Of a stretch of DNA of 64,000 nucleotides, positions 1 to 10,740 are shown piece after piece. Within the stretch, counting starts at the first letter, position 1. Every line of letters begins with the position of its first letter. This DNA is from Blastocladiella emersonii ATCC 22665. Taxonomy: Eukaryota; Blastocladiomycota; Blastocladiomycetes; Blastocladiales; Blastocladiaceae. Position numbers and translations under genes: made by a program. The stretch covers positions 1,178,001 to 1,242,000 of the forward strand of contig JANHCV010000014.1 in assembly GCA_025594325.1 (NCBI GenBank), in the 5' to 3' direction. The notes under the pieces were generated by a model that had not been told where the DNA came from, did no database searches, and saw only the letters and a program-made list of their open reading frames with translations.

Positions 1-2590
1 GTCCGTGAACGGCGCCGTAATCCACTTGGTCGCCCCACCACCACCTTGACCCCACGACGACGGGCGGCGAGGAGCAACGGTACCGCGTGTCGATGATAGA
101 AGCGGTTCAGCAGCATCATCGCCTGACCCAGAGACATGCTCGATGGCGTCAATCGCACGGTGTAGACTCGGTGAGGCAATCACTTCGAACACAACGTCGC
201 CGCCTGCCGTCAGCCCGCGGCGGCCGACGACGTCCGATGCCTCGCGCCTGAGGTTGCCCACGAGCGACGCCATGTCCGTGTCGGCCTCGGGAAACACGGA
301 TCGGCCGTGGAGGTAGAAGCCGCGCGGGTCATCGCCGTCGAGCAGAATGAGCGACACGTTGGCGACGGTCAGCAGGTCGACAAAGTCCATGGGCGGGTTG
401 CTTGCAAACCGCTCAATTGCGAGAGTGACCACGAGGAACTGCGCCGCGGCAAGCCCAAGAAACGCGAGCGACTGCTGCGCGACGGCGACGAACCAGTTGG
501 GAGCCGCAGGGACGAGGACGGCGACCGCCAGGGCCGTGAGTCCGAGATGAATGCGGCGGTACGTGGCGACCTCGACCAGCTTGCGCGCAACGTGGACGCT
601 TCGCCAAGCGCTTACCGTGCCTGGGACCGCAAGAGCACCCGCGTTCACGCTGCCGTCGGCGCTGATCCGTGGCTTCTCCCAGTCGACGACGTAGACACGC
701 GTTTGACACTGTCGGAGCGTGGTGACGGCGACGTGGAAGGTCTGCACGACGGCGGCCGCCACGAGCGCGCCGAAGAACGCGCCCTCGTCGGCCGATCCGG
801 GCAGCCACATGAACCGCCGCGTCGCCTGGAACGTGTAAAAGACATAAACGTAAATGGCCACGCACAGCGCTGCCGCAGTAACGACGGGCGCCACGACTGC
901 GGCGAGCGCGTCGACGAGGAGGACCAGCGACCACGCGTCCGTCACAAGATCTTGGCGCCGGTTGCGCTGAGCGCGTGCCGTTGCCCCCGCAAGCCATGTC
1001 GCAACAATGACGCAAGCTGTGATGGGTGCCACGATACCGACGGCTGACCAGAACCGCGCCGTCGACATGATGAAGCGCACCGTGACTGTGGCCGTTGGCG
1101 GCGAGACGGCAAGCGGGGTCAGCGACTCGGCGTGTGTCAGCTTGAGAATGGGATATTGGGTGTCGGATCCGGCCATGGCCGTGGTCAGCGTCGCAGAAGT
1201 GAGCCAGCGGACACCGCCGTTCCCAGAGGAGCGGCCCAGCACGCGGTCGTCGTAGACAAAGAATCGGCGGACACGCTGGCCCCGGGCCACGATGACGGGG
1301 ATAGGCGACCACCGGGGTGCAGCATCCGCAATGTAAACTTCGAAGGTCGCGTCGCGCCACGCTGCCGGATCGATGACACAGGTCAGCGAGGTGCCGCGAC
1401 CAAGAGCGGGAATTGTGACGTTGGAATCGCCCAAACTTGGAGTGCTCGAGACAGAGTTGGGCAGTGTCGAAGGGCTGCAAAGCCGTTGGATCCAGGAGGC
1501 CCAGTCCTCGGCTTGCTCCACGAGTCCGGTCGTCGCCGAGTACCGTACTACGGTTACGTTGAGAGTGCTTGCCGACGATGAGAGCGTCATGGCATCGTCC
1601 TCGGACACGGGCAACATGGCACTCGGCACGGTTGGCGCGCTATTGGCCGAGTACGCGGCACAAATGGGGTGACGCGGGTCGCCGTACACGAGAGCGCACA
1701 AGTTTGCAAGTCGTTGGCATGCAGCAGGCGATATCGTGGCCGTGGTCATCGAGGTAGATGGGGTGGTGGCGCACTGGTAGAGCGCTGGCAAGAACTGTGA
1801 TTTGAGGTAGCTCGATGCCGACGACTGCGCGACAATGCCCCCGGCGTTCGTCGTGACGTTGACGGGCAGCAGATTGAAGTTGGCGTAGGCCGACTCCATG
1901 GACGCGACAAATGTTGAGGGCATGCAAACAGGTGCATCGCCCCCGTCGCTCGCAATGTAACCCGTAGGGCAGGTGCACGAATGCCCGTTTGTCGAGGGCG
2001 CAGCGGTCATGAGAGGATCGGGGCAGGCGACGCATGCAAGCTGGGTCACGGAGGGATAGCTGTTGGATGGGCATGGCCTGCATTCGGCCGTAGTAGATCC
2101 ATTCGCAGATGAGAGCGAGAGTGCTGTTCGGAGGTTGTTAGTTCAACTCACAGCTACGAGGGAGGCGCAACTGTGAACGGTACCTACAGAGGTACTGTGA
2201 GGCGGGACAGGTGCACGCGGCCGACGTCACGTTGTAGGTCGATCCAGCAGGACAAGCAATGCACTCGTTTGTTGCGGTCACAGCCATCTGGTTTGCTCCA
2301 CACGAGGCACACGAGCCAGAGCGAAGGATTGAGCCGGCTTGGCACTGACATCCTTCAGGGGTGACCGCCGCTCCTGCGGGGCATGACGGACACGTCGGCA
2401 GATTGACGGCCCAACCGCTCGCCGAAGCCAACGTGGAAGCGGAAGTAGTGCCCGTGCGGCATGGGGCGATCGACGCGCTGGCCGACGGGGCCGTTCCCAC
2501 GAGGAGGAGCGCGAAGAGAGCGGCTGCCGCGACGGCGGTCGCATATCGCCGCCGTGAATGATAGAAACGCGATGCATTAAGAGATTCCAT
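1..2590 (-). CDS. TMEM67: Meckelin (TMEM67/MKS3), partial, C-terminus beyond window edge
   Basis: Multi-pass protein of the ciliary transition zone. The start at 2590 gives a signal peptide of about 38 residues, followed by a cysteine-rich region (CPSCPAG, CQCQAGS, CIACPAGS, CTCPAS). One 64-nt intron (2124-2187, donor GTAGGT) joins exon 2, which continues the Cys-rich part (CRPCPSNSY, CVACPD, CTCPTGY). It is then open to base 1, giving 842 codons here against about 995 residues in human. Hydrophobic segments lie at about 780-1060. Family hallmarks near the 3' end are YVVDWEKPR (about 665-695), VSAWRSVHVARKLVEV, RFASNPPMDFVDLLTVANVS and FYLHGRSVFPEADTDM (about 280-330), all close to animal meckelin. 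The last roughly 100-150 residues lie outside the window. The family match is strong; the exact splice of exon 1 is inferred, and a 28-nt alternative intron (donor GTGAGT) would also keep frame. Confidence 0.9.
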
Positions 2591-3771
2591 GGCTGAATAA
2601 GCTTTCCGCGATACACGGAGGCGAGGGTAAAGACGACAGGCGCACCGCGGCGGACCGCGGCCACTCTGTGCGCCACTCACGCGGTGGCGCATCGCGTACG
2701 AGGGCCATCATGCTGATCCGGCCGGTTTCCCTGCTCCAGCGTTTGTCCCCGCATGTCGTCCGAGGGTCCGGTCTCACCGCGAATGCTAAATCTAGGCACT
2801 CAGTGAACACGTGGTTTACGGATGTTGTCCCACAAGCGCTCAGGAGACCTTTTGTGGGTTGTCGGCGGCTTTGCGTCAAGCAGCGCGATGGTTCATCGTA
2901 GTTACAGGAGAAGTAGAACAGAAAGAGAGACAGGAGCGGCTCGGCTGAAGCTTGGAGAGAAGTGCCATGACAGGTCGCTTGGCAGATTGGACGCGCTCCC
3001 AAGTGATACGACGCGCCGACGACGTCCGCACGCTCACATCTCCTCATCGCTCATCGCTTGGATCGGGACAGCGACGCCTGCAGTACCTTTGATCCGTGGC
3101 CTCCCTACACCAGCAGCACTCAACCGCCGGGGTGCTGCGGACACGCTCACGGCAGCTGCCTGCGACAAGATCGCGAAGTTCATTTGTGTGTTAGTAGCGA
3201 TCAAGTCAAGTCATATAGTAATGCAAGCGTTTTCACGTTCTATGGCTTTTCTCTGTCTGGCGGCGCAACAACGTGCCACGTTGGCGGCCGTGTCAAACGT
3301 GGTCTACACGACCTGCTTCGCGCACTTGGAGGGACTCCCATTTGCAACGCCAAGGACGAGGTGTTCATGTCTTTCTATTGAGTTGAGTGAACGAGCCCGC
3401 CATATACCCACGAGCCAGGTCCTGCGCGGGACCCCCTTTTACTGCTGCTGCGTCGCAGACGCCGACTCGCCAAGGAGCTACTTACTTTTGGTCACCCGGA
3501 TGCGCAGTTGCCACCGACGAGCTCAGCGACGCGGACAGTCGGGCGGTCGGGCGGTCGGGCGGTTGGGCGGTCGGGACGCGATGCGTAGTCTGCCTGCGAG
3601 CCAACGGCAGCGCCAAGCAGTTGCCAAGTCGTAAGAGACTGGGCCATTCATCTTCACGTTCCAAGTGCTCAACAACGCTTCGAAGACATGCAGCAGGTTA
3701 TGATAGAGTGGGGTTCGAAGATGGGAAACTGCGCTGTGTATTCATTCTCGCCGCTCTATCACACAGGGGCA
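2591..3771. other. Intergenic between TMEM67 start and kelch gene stop
   Basis: This stretch holds the TMEM67 promoter and the 3' flank of the kelch gene. I see no convincing gene. A short plus-strand reading around 3220-3381 (FTFYGFSLSGGA, then AKDEVFMSFY before a TGA) looks mildly protein-like but has no recognisable family. A G-rich run of GGTCGGGC-type octamers lies at about 3538-3577 and could fold as a quadruplex. Confidence 0.5.
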
Positions 3772-5345
3772 TCAGACGGTGGCGGCGGGTTTACCTGGCA
3801 CCTTCTTGCGCCGGCAGAAACCACACTTCCAACAGACACACGCCAGAAGCGCGAGAAGGACGAACACAATGATACCGCCAATCAGGTACACGGCCTTGTT
3901 GAGGCCGCGCAAGTCCTGCCCACTGTCAATGTCGCGCGAGGTATCAATGGGCTGATCTGCGTAATCCGCCGGGTACGTAAACGAGTTCTTGGTCTCCCGA
4001 ACAATGGAGAAGCCGTTCAGTCGCTGCTTTGGGTACAGGCCTGCAAAGCGAAAGGGTTCGCGGTCGTCCAAACCCATCACAAGCAGGAACGCCCGTCCAT
4101 CCTGCTTCCCAGCGGCCGTTGAGACAACCAGGGTTGGGGTGCGAGTGCTGCCCTTGGACGTGAAGGCGTCGTCACGGGACGATCCGTCATTGGAGCCAAA
4201 TCGGAACGACTCGCTGCTGGTGACGGAAACCTCGCCAGAGATGGTGGTGGTGCCGCCAACGGTGATGATGAAAACCTTGGAGCCGTCGCCGGATGGGTCG
4301 TACGCGACCGACTGGTGGTACGCGCGCGGCGTGTTCATGACCGTCTGCGATTTCTCCCACTCGTTGCGGGTCAAGTCGAATGTCCAAATGTCCTTGAAGA
4401 ATGAGGTGCCGTTCCGCCCGCCGGTGAGAACGAGGTGCGAGGCACCGACTCGAGTGAGGGCGCCGTTCATGCGGGGTTCTGGGCGCAAAAACTTGGAGGT
4501 TTGGGTCGGGACGAGTTTGATGCGGCCGTCCTGACCGTTTAGGCGAAGCAGCGTGACGGGTGTGCGTTAGCGAATAGCTGGTGTCGTTATCTAAAACAAG
4601 TGCGTACCGCATCGATCGAGTACAGCTCGCCACCCTTGTCAAGAACGTAGGCCGTGTTGTCGGCTGCTGTTGACCAGCGCGCCGACTTGCTCGCGCTCAC
4701 GGTGGCCCAGTCAATGGCCGCGGGCTGAGCCGCGCCACCGCCACCACCGCCGCCATCAACGCCACCGGCCGCGCCGTTGGCGGCGCCACTACCGGCGGCA
4801 GAAGTAAACTTGGCCGACCCTGCGGCGTAGTCGAGACCGCCAAGGATCCCAGCGGAATCGCCGGCGTTGGTGGTGATGGCGGGAATGTTGCTGAATAAAC
4901 GGACGCGGTCAGGCGTGGCCGAGCCAGCGGAGAAGAAATGCGGCAGGAGCCGCGCAGCGGCGCCCGCACCGCCAAGCGTCCAGTTCAGCGCACGGAAAGC
5001 CGCCGAGGAAGTTGTGGTGGCGTTGGTGTCAGACCGAAGCGTGGCCAGAAGCTTGGCCGCGGTCGAGTTGAGGGTCCACGGAACGCCAAAGTCGAGTACG
5101 GCCGACTTGTTGCCCTGCACGAGGATCACGGCCTCGCCGGCCGTGCCGAGGTTGAAGGCGCCCTTGGGCACGAGGAGGGCGGAAACGTTGGTGAGTCCCG
5201 CCACCATGCCGCGCGGCCACTGCGCAGAATCGGGGGGCGAAGGGCTGCCGCCGCCGCCAGTGGTGGCGTTCTGAGCAAGTGCACCGCCGACGAGAAGGAG
5301 GCCCAGCAAGGCGAGCAGACCGGGCAAGAGATTCATCTGCTTCAT
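3772..5345 (-). CDS. Kelch-motif single-pass membrane protein
   Basis: Predicted type I membrane protein of 498 residues. The start at 5345 gives MKQMNLLPGLLALLGLLLVGGA, a clean signal peptide. An in-frame ATG at 5390 would bury this hydrophobic stretch behind a basic leader, so 5345 is preferred. Exon 1 is 4608-5345 and exon 2 is 3772-4530, joined in phase 0 across a 77-nt intron (donor GTACGC). The ectodomain has many N-x-S/T sites, a Gly-rich linker (about residues 205-220) and at least one good kelch motif after the intron (LVLTGGRNG, then IWTFDLTRNEWEK). Near the C-terminus a transmembrane helix (YLIGGIIVFVLLALLACVCW) is followed by a short basic tail. A cell-surface role is inferred from topology; ligand and function are unknown. 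Confidence 0.8.
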
Positions 5346-5977
5346 CACCAAAGACACGAGCGAAGGAGAGAGGAACGAGCGCCTGGGCAAATGACTTCGC
5401 CTGGCTCAAGACGTCGTCGCCGCAGGCAAAGGGCGAACGCCTTCGCACGCGAGCAATCGATGGCGACCCTCGCCCCCGCCGCTGATTCATCCGATTTTTG
5501 TGGCGACCATCACGCTGAAACCAAGGGAGCTGCTGAAACCCGAGCTCGCGCGCGCAAGGGACCAAACGGCGTGGGCAACGTGGGCGCGAGGCAAAAATAG
5601 TCGCTTGCAGCTCCGGACCCACGTGGGCAACGCTGATCATCACGTCATGCATCAGCGTTGTCTGGCGGACGAGGCGCGAACGAGACGGTTATCGATCCCT
5701 TCGCCCAACGCCCAACGCCCAACGCCCATCGCCCATCGCCCATCGCCCTTCGCCCGCCAACCAGCTAAAAGGCAGCGCCCTCCCCGCCTCCCTTCTCCCC
5801 TCTCCTCCCCTTGCCCATCCGCCTGCTGCGGAGCGTAGACACTTCGACACCCCGGCACCAATTCTCCAACGCTTCCCTCAAGCCGTAATACGTTTCCTTG
5901 CCACGCCCGCTCCGAGTTCTGCCTCTTAAGCGGTCCGTGACCCGACCTCGCGCTCTTCCTCTCCCCTCCTCGCCACG
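5346..5977. promoter_or_regulatory. Divergent intergenic region with CGCCCAA/T heptamer tract
   Basis: Separates the kelch gene (minus) from the GH16/PLC gene (plus), so it should hold both promoters. At 5702-5758 there is an uninterrupted run of 7-mers (CGCCCAA x3, CGCCCAT x3, then CGCCCTT and a partial). The minus strand of this run is rich in GGGCG blocks. No TATA box is evident. Confidence 0.45.
5702..5758. repeat. Heptamer microsatellite (CGCCCAA/T)n
   Basis: About eight tandem copies of a 7-mer in the divergent promoter. The third-from-last and last positions drift in blocks (AAC to ATC to TTC). G-runs on the minus strand recur every 7 nt. Confidence 0.85.
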
Positions 5978-8876
5978 ATGCGCCCTCCTCTTCGTCTGGG
6001 ATCCTGGCGCTTTGTCGCTCTTCTCGGGATCGTTGCCTTGCTTTGCATTTGGGCGCTCCCCGTCGCTCGCGGTGCCGAGGTTGTGGTATCGGGCAACAAC
6101 TTCCTCAACTCTTTTGGCAGCGAGATCGCTCATCACGGCTCCATGGCCAATTGGCAGGTCCTCTCCAACGCCCAAGGCAACGGCAAAGGGATCGAGATGA
6201 CGATTCGCGACAGCAAGTCCTACGCTTACACGACCTTTAGTTGCCGCGACTTCTTGCAGCACAGTGGGGTCAAGCTCTTTATGACCGCCCCGGCGGGATC
6301 CTCGTTCAAGTTCACGATCCAGCACGCTGGCCCCGGATGACATGGCAAGGGGGCGGGCTTCTCGAAGCGCACCGACGACTTAATTACCTTCCATGGCCAA
6401 GGTCCGCAGGAGGTCCCCATTAGTTTCGACTACTTCTCTATCTTTGAGCCCTCGCGTACTTGGGCCATGATCTTCTCTGATTTCACAAACGCGGGCCAGC
6501 GGTTTGTCCTGCATCGCGTTGAGTTTGACAACGTCCCACGTCTTCCTCCCAGATGCCCACGCTTCAACGACGCACCCGTTTTTGAATCGTTCAAGTCCCT
6601 TGATGCCTGGGAGGACGACTCGCAGGCCGGCGGCGGTCGGCAGCACTACTCGATTGGCGACAGCTCCTCGGCTCTTACGTTCTCAGTCAACCCCACTTCC
6701 ACGGTCCGCCCCAAGCTCCGCCTCAAGGGTCGCCGATTCTCTGGTCCAGGCCGTCACGAATGGCGCGTGTACACGCCGATGCGCGAGCCTGGTCAGATCA
6801 CCAGCGTTGGTGCATTCCTTTGTACGCTTTTCACTTTGCCACAAACCACGCGAATTTCTTTGCTTCCGGGGCGCGATATGGTTGTGTTGGGGACAACCAT
6901 CATGGTTGCGATCACCGATACGATCACCCATCCTAGGACGGAGCCATTTGTGTTCTTTGAACCAGCGTGCAGACTTTGCAAAACATCGCGCTCACACTAA
7001 CCGGACGAACCATCATTCCGCTCATCGCCTCGCTCACCATCTAGACTTCGATGATTACCATGAAGTGGACTTTGAGATTGGTTACGGGGCCGCAGATCTG
7101 CGGGCCAAACTTGGTGCCCGCGACCACCAGCTTGTGGCGTACATGACGACGCAGGCTACCGATGGCAGCTCATGGATCACGCTGGACGGTAACCAAGTTC
7201 TCATTGATGGAAACGCCTGGCATGACCTTGCAATTGAACTGGAACTCGACAGGTCCGGTACCCAGGTTATCTTCTTGTGGTGGATTGATGGCAGTCGTGT
7301 TTTGCGCCTGGGCCAATCGTGGGGTCCGGCCCAGATTGGCTCAGGCTTCACTTCTCATGTCTCCCTGGAAAATCTCTGGTGGATGGGTCTTGGCCCTGGT
7401 CAGATTGCGAACCCAGGTCCGCCGCAGCCTCGCAGCGATGCGCGTCCCGCCACGGCCGTCTTCGACACTTATCGCTACACGCCCAACACTAATTCTAACT
7501 GCGAGCCGATGGGTGCACCTGGTCCGATTCCCGCGGATATGGGCGACGTCGTTGCTCAGCCAATTTCGAGTCCCATAAAGTGTAACGGTCTTTCCCAAAT
7601 CTGCGACAAAGCTTTCCGCGATGTAGCTTTCCCTGGTGCACACAACGCTGGCACTCAGGATCTCAATTGCCTCAACTCTGTCCGGACTCCTTGCGGAAAG
7701 GACGAATTGTCATCGACGAATTCGCGCGTTGAGCGGCGACTGCCGCGTCGCGGTGCTCCCATTTCAAACGCCACAAGTGACGTGTCCACTGCTCTCATGT
7801 CCTTGCCCAAGAATGCCTCAGCAGCTACTCCTTTCCTGGGCCCGCCACTTCGGCCGCCGCCTTCGCCGTGCAACCCGCTCAAATTTATTTCCACTTGTCA
7901 GACGTTCGGCTTCTCGTTGCCCTGCGCTTTTGGGAACCAGGATACTTCCATTTACGGCCTTCTTGATCGCGGCGTTCGCTGGTTCGACATGGATTTCTGC
8001 GGCCAGCGCTTGAACGACATGAAAACTATTTCCATTTGTCATCACGCTGGCAGAGTTCTTGGTACTGCCTACGGGCCAGCAGCAGTGTCCGTGGTTCGGG
8101 AGGTACGCGTGGATCTACAACCCAATCGATTGAGTGCTCATCATCTAACATACGTTTGCAGCTCTACGATTGGCTTGTAAAGCCAGGAAACCGCAACGAG
8201 CTTGTTGTCGTTTACATTTCCGACCTCAACAACGGCATGACCAACGACAAGAAGGCCGAGCTTGTGAACATCTTCTGGTCGGTCCTCGGCAATTATTTGT
8301 ACTCGGGCAACAATCCCTCCAGCACCAAAGTCAGCGAGCTCATTGCGACGGGGCCTCGAGTCATCCTTACTGGCAAGTTCGCTGAGAGCGACCTGACTAA
8401 CGCTCCCGTCTACCATAAGGTACGCCGCTCACGTGGACGACCTGCGCTGTCAGTTCACTAACATCGTGTCTCCCACCCTGAACCGCAAAAACGATGGAAG
8501 CTCTCCCTTGTCGACTCGTACGACTCTGACGAGACGCTTCCTTCCCAAGAGGAAATCGATAAGACATGTCGAGACGCTGTGGGGGAGAAGCGCGCCTTGC
8601 TCCAGCTCGTTGGAGTTCCGGGCTTCGCGACTGTCAACAAACTGATGTGCAACTCGGATATTCAAGATAACGTACGTTCGTTGATCTTCATGCACGAGCA
8701 AGATCTTCGTGCCTGACAAGTGCTGCACCACCTGCTCTCTACTCTAGGTCGCCGTTTGGGATCGTCTGATCAAGATGCCGCAAGACTGCCGAGTCCAAGC
8801 TGTCATCAAGGACTACGCCCGCAACTCTCAGGGCATGTTTGAGTGGATCGCAATGCGCAACAGTCGCTCCGCCTGA
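5978..8876 (+). CDS. Secreted GH16-like / PLC-X-like two-domain protein, with in-frame TGA
   Basis: Five exons: 5978-6821, 7045-8102, 8162-8419, 8501-8671 and 8748-8876. All joins keep frame (820 codons including stop). Donors are GTACGC/GTACGT and acceptors TAG/CAG/AAG. Residues 1-32 are a signal peptide. A concanavalin-like GH16 region spans about residues 180-420, with the catalytic-type motif EVDFE at about 289 and a later WHDLAIELELD strand. A phosphatidylinositol-phospholipase C X-type region starts at about 470, with AFPGAHNAG (first catalytic His) and ICHHAG at about 614 (second). Such domains hydrolyse beta-glucans and phosphoinositide or GPI head groups respectively; activity here is inferred. 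Codon 121 is TGA (6338-6340), with protein-like sequence on both sides. It could be a nonsense mutation, a sequencing error or recoding. The 8501 acceptor (GGAAG) is weak. Confidence 0.7.
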
Positions 8877-9589
8877 CGCTTGGCCTGTCGACTTCTCGGT
8901 TCACGGTTCACGTGTCGCGTGGAACCGCTGTGGGAACCGCTCCATTCTGTTTGCTTTGACACGTAGCGAGCGCAGTTTCTGCTTCAAGTTACTCGTTCCT
9001 TGTTCCTTGTTCCTTGTTCTTCCTTGTTCCACCTTGCTTCTTGTCCCTTTTGTCCCTTTTGTCCAAGAAATTTATGCAATGCGATTTCAGTTCACCAATT
9101 CGACATCGCACCAGGGGCAATGGTGGTAATGGGTCCGCAACGACAGCTTTGGCGGCGCCAATTGTGTGCAGATCAGAGCGGGCGCTGGCTCACGCGGCCA
9201 ACTCCTTGCGGGCTCAGTTGATTAAGTGAATTCATTCCACGCGTGTGTATTAACTGCTGTGTCCACTTGACAAGGGCCGGCGTCGTGCACGCGTACTCTT
9301 TGACGACGGCGGCCATGACGTGCAGCGGGACCGCAAGCGCGACAGCCATGAACTCGCGCAGGAACCCGGTCCCCGCCACACTATCACCGCCACCTCCCGA
9401 CGTCACGACCAGGAACCCGTGCACGACGAGCTCCGAAAAAGGCGTGGGACGCGACGGGCCGGTGCACTGCGGGCGGCGCGGCGCCAGCGGCCTGGCGCCG
9501 ACTGAACTCGACGTGCGCATCGTACAGCATCTCGAAGGTGGCGACGGGCTTGCCGCACGACGCGAGCACGCGCGACGCGCGACGCGGCG
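8877..9589. other. Intergenic, no gene recognised
   Basis: Contains a TTGTTCC-type simple repeat (about 8996-9035) and a pyrimidine-rich stretch. Open frames on both strands at 9240-9590 are GC-driven and arginine-rich. I support none of them as genes. Confidence 0.5.
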
Positions 9590-10406
9590 CGTCTCAACCA
9601 CTCGGACTCGCACCTGGGCATCCTCCTCCCGATGCAGATGGGCGGCGTCTTTGGTTGTGGCTTCCACTGACCTGATTGTGCAGGAGGGTGTCGCGGGGTG
9701 ACGTGGGCGTCGCTGCTCGCCCGGTCGAACGAGGCCGACGTGCGTGCGCGCCTCGAGCGCCTCATCAACCCGGGTCTCAACATCGTGCTGCTCCATGACG
9801 TTCGCGGTGCCGGTCATTTCTTTGGCGCTACCATTGACGTCGAGGTCGCTGACGACCGCGTCGTCTCGTGCCACATCAAGTGGTACAGTACAACCCCAAG
9901 CTCGGCGACGACGACGTGTTCCTCACCAACTTTGTCGAGATCGTCGAGAACCTCGCCGGGTGCGCTGTGACGACCAGTCACTACCCGCCCAACTTCTACC
10001 CGCAGGTCGATGGCTGCGAGGACTGCCTACTCTACGTGATGCTGTTCGCCGAGCTGATCGCGTCCGAGAAGGCGGCGGGTGCGCCCTACCCCATGTCCCG
10101 CGAGGCGCCCATGTTTGGTGCCGACCTGGATTGTGCTGGAACGTGGCCGCTGCTCAAGTACGAGTGGTACTTCCGCTCGGATGCGTCGCAGGTCGCTCGC
10201 CGCCGCGCGTTTGCGCGCGTCCTCAACGTACGTTGTCACCCACGGGCGCGCACATTGGCCTGATACTGACACGACTCACTCGCTCCCTTTTGTTTCTCTA
10301 GCTTCTGGCCGTTGGGCTCCACGAACGTCAGATGCAGCGCAAGCTCGGCGAGGACGTTCCCATTCCGCCCAGCGCTGTCTCCCTCATGTACCGCAAGATA
10401 GACTGA
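9590..10406 (+). pseudogene. Ulp1/C48-like cysteine peptidase remnant or badly broken gene
   Basis: Protein-like blocks occur in this order: RLNHSDSHLGILLPMQMGG (9590-9670), then after an in-frame TGA at 9668-9670 a block with LHDVRGAGHFFGATID (about 9770-9840), then after a one-base frame break near 9880-9895 YNPKLGDDDVFLTNFVEI and YPQVDGCEDCLLYVMLFAEL. A clean 74-nt intron (10228-10301, donor GTACGT, acceptor CTCTAG) leads to the last exon, ending YRKID. The order His, Asp position, Gln, Cys resembles SUMO/ubiquitin-like deconjugating C48 peptidases. However the Asp site reads Asn (YNP) and the Gly after Cys reads Leu. The TGA could be removed by a 30-nt intron, but the frame break has no good intron. 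The family call is tentative. Confidence 0.4.
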
Positions 10407-10740
10407 TTGCGTCGGCGCTGTGCTTTTGCGGTGTGCAGTTGGCGGCGTCGTGCGGGCTCGACCTGGTCCTGAGGACCGTGTCGTGAGTTCCGTGCTTGGC
10501 CATAAATGGCATCGGATGCGTGATATCGTTCCATGAAGTAATTGCGGAGAGAACGCCTCGCCGCGAGGCAGGAACTCAAGTTGCGGAGTGACTTACGAGT
10601 TAGTCAAAGGAGGTCCGCCGTCACATGAGCTCGATGCGTGCAGTACCCCTGAATCGAGTCCACTGCTGCGACTGCTTGCTTACCCTTTGACATTCTACCA
10701 GAATCGTGGTCGCTTGCCCTCCTTCCCCACACCACCCGCC
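10407..10740. other. Intergenic upstream of Fic gene
   Basis: A reading frame runs into the Fic gene from 10588, but its composition is not protein-like and the ATG at 10741 is preferred. It follows a pyrimidine-rich CTTCCCCACACCACCCGCC leader. Nothing else recognised. Confidence 0.45.

Noticed and set aside
413-1480. 355-codon minus-strand frame in the TMEM67 region
   Set aside because: Arg/His/Cys-rich shadow one frame off. The true meckelin frame is open to base 1 and holds FYLHGRSVFPEADTDM.
2822-3634. 270-codon plus-strand frame upstream of TMEM67
   Set aside because: Starts with a non-ATG codon, composition is not protein-like over most of its length and no family is recognised.
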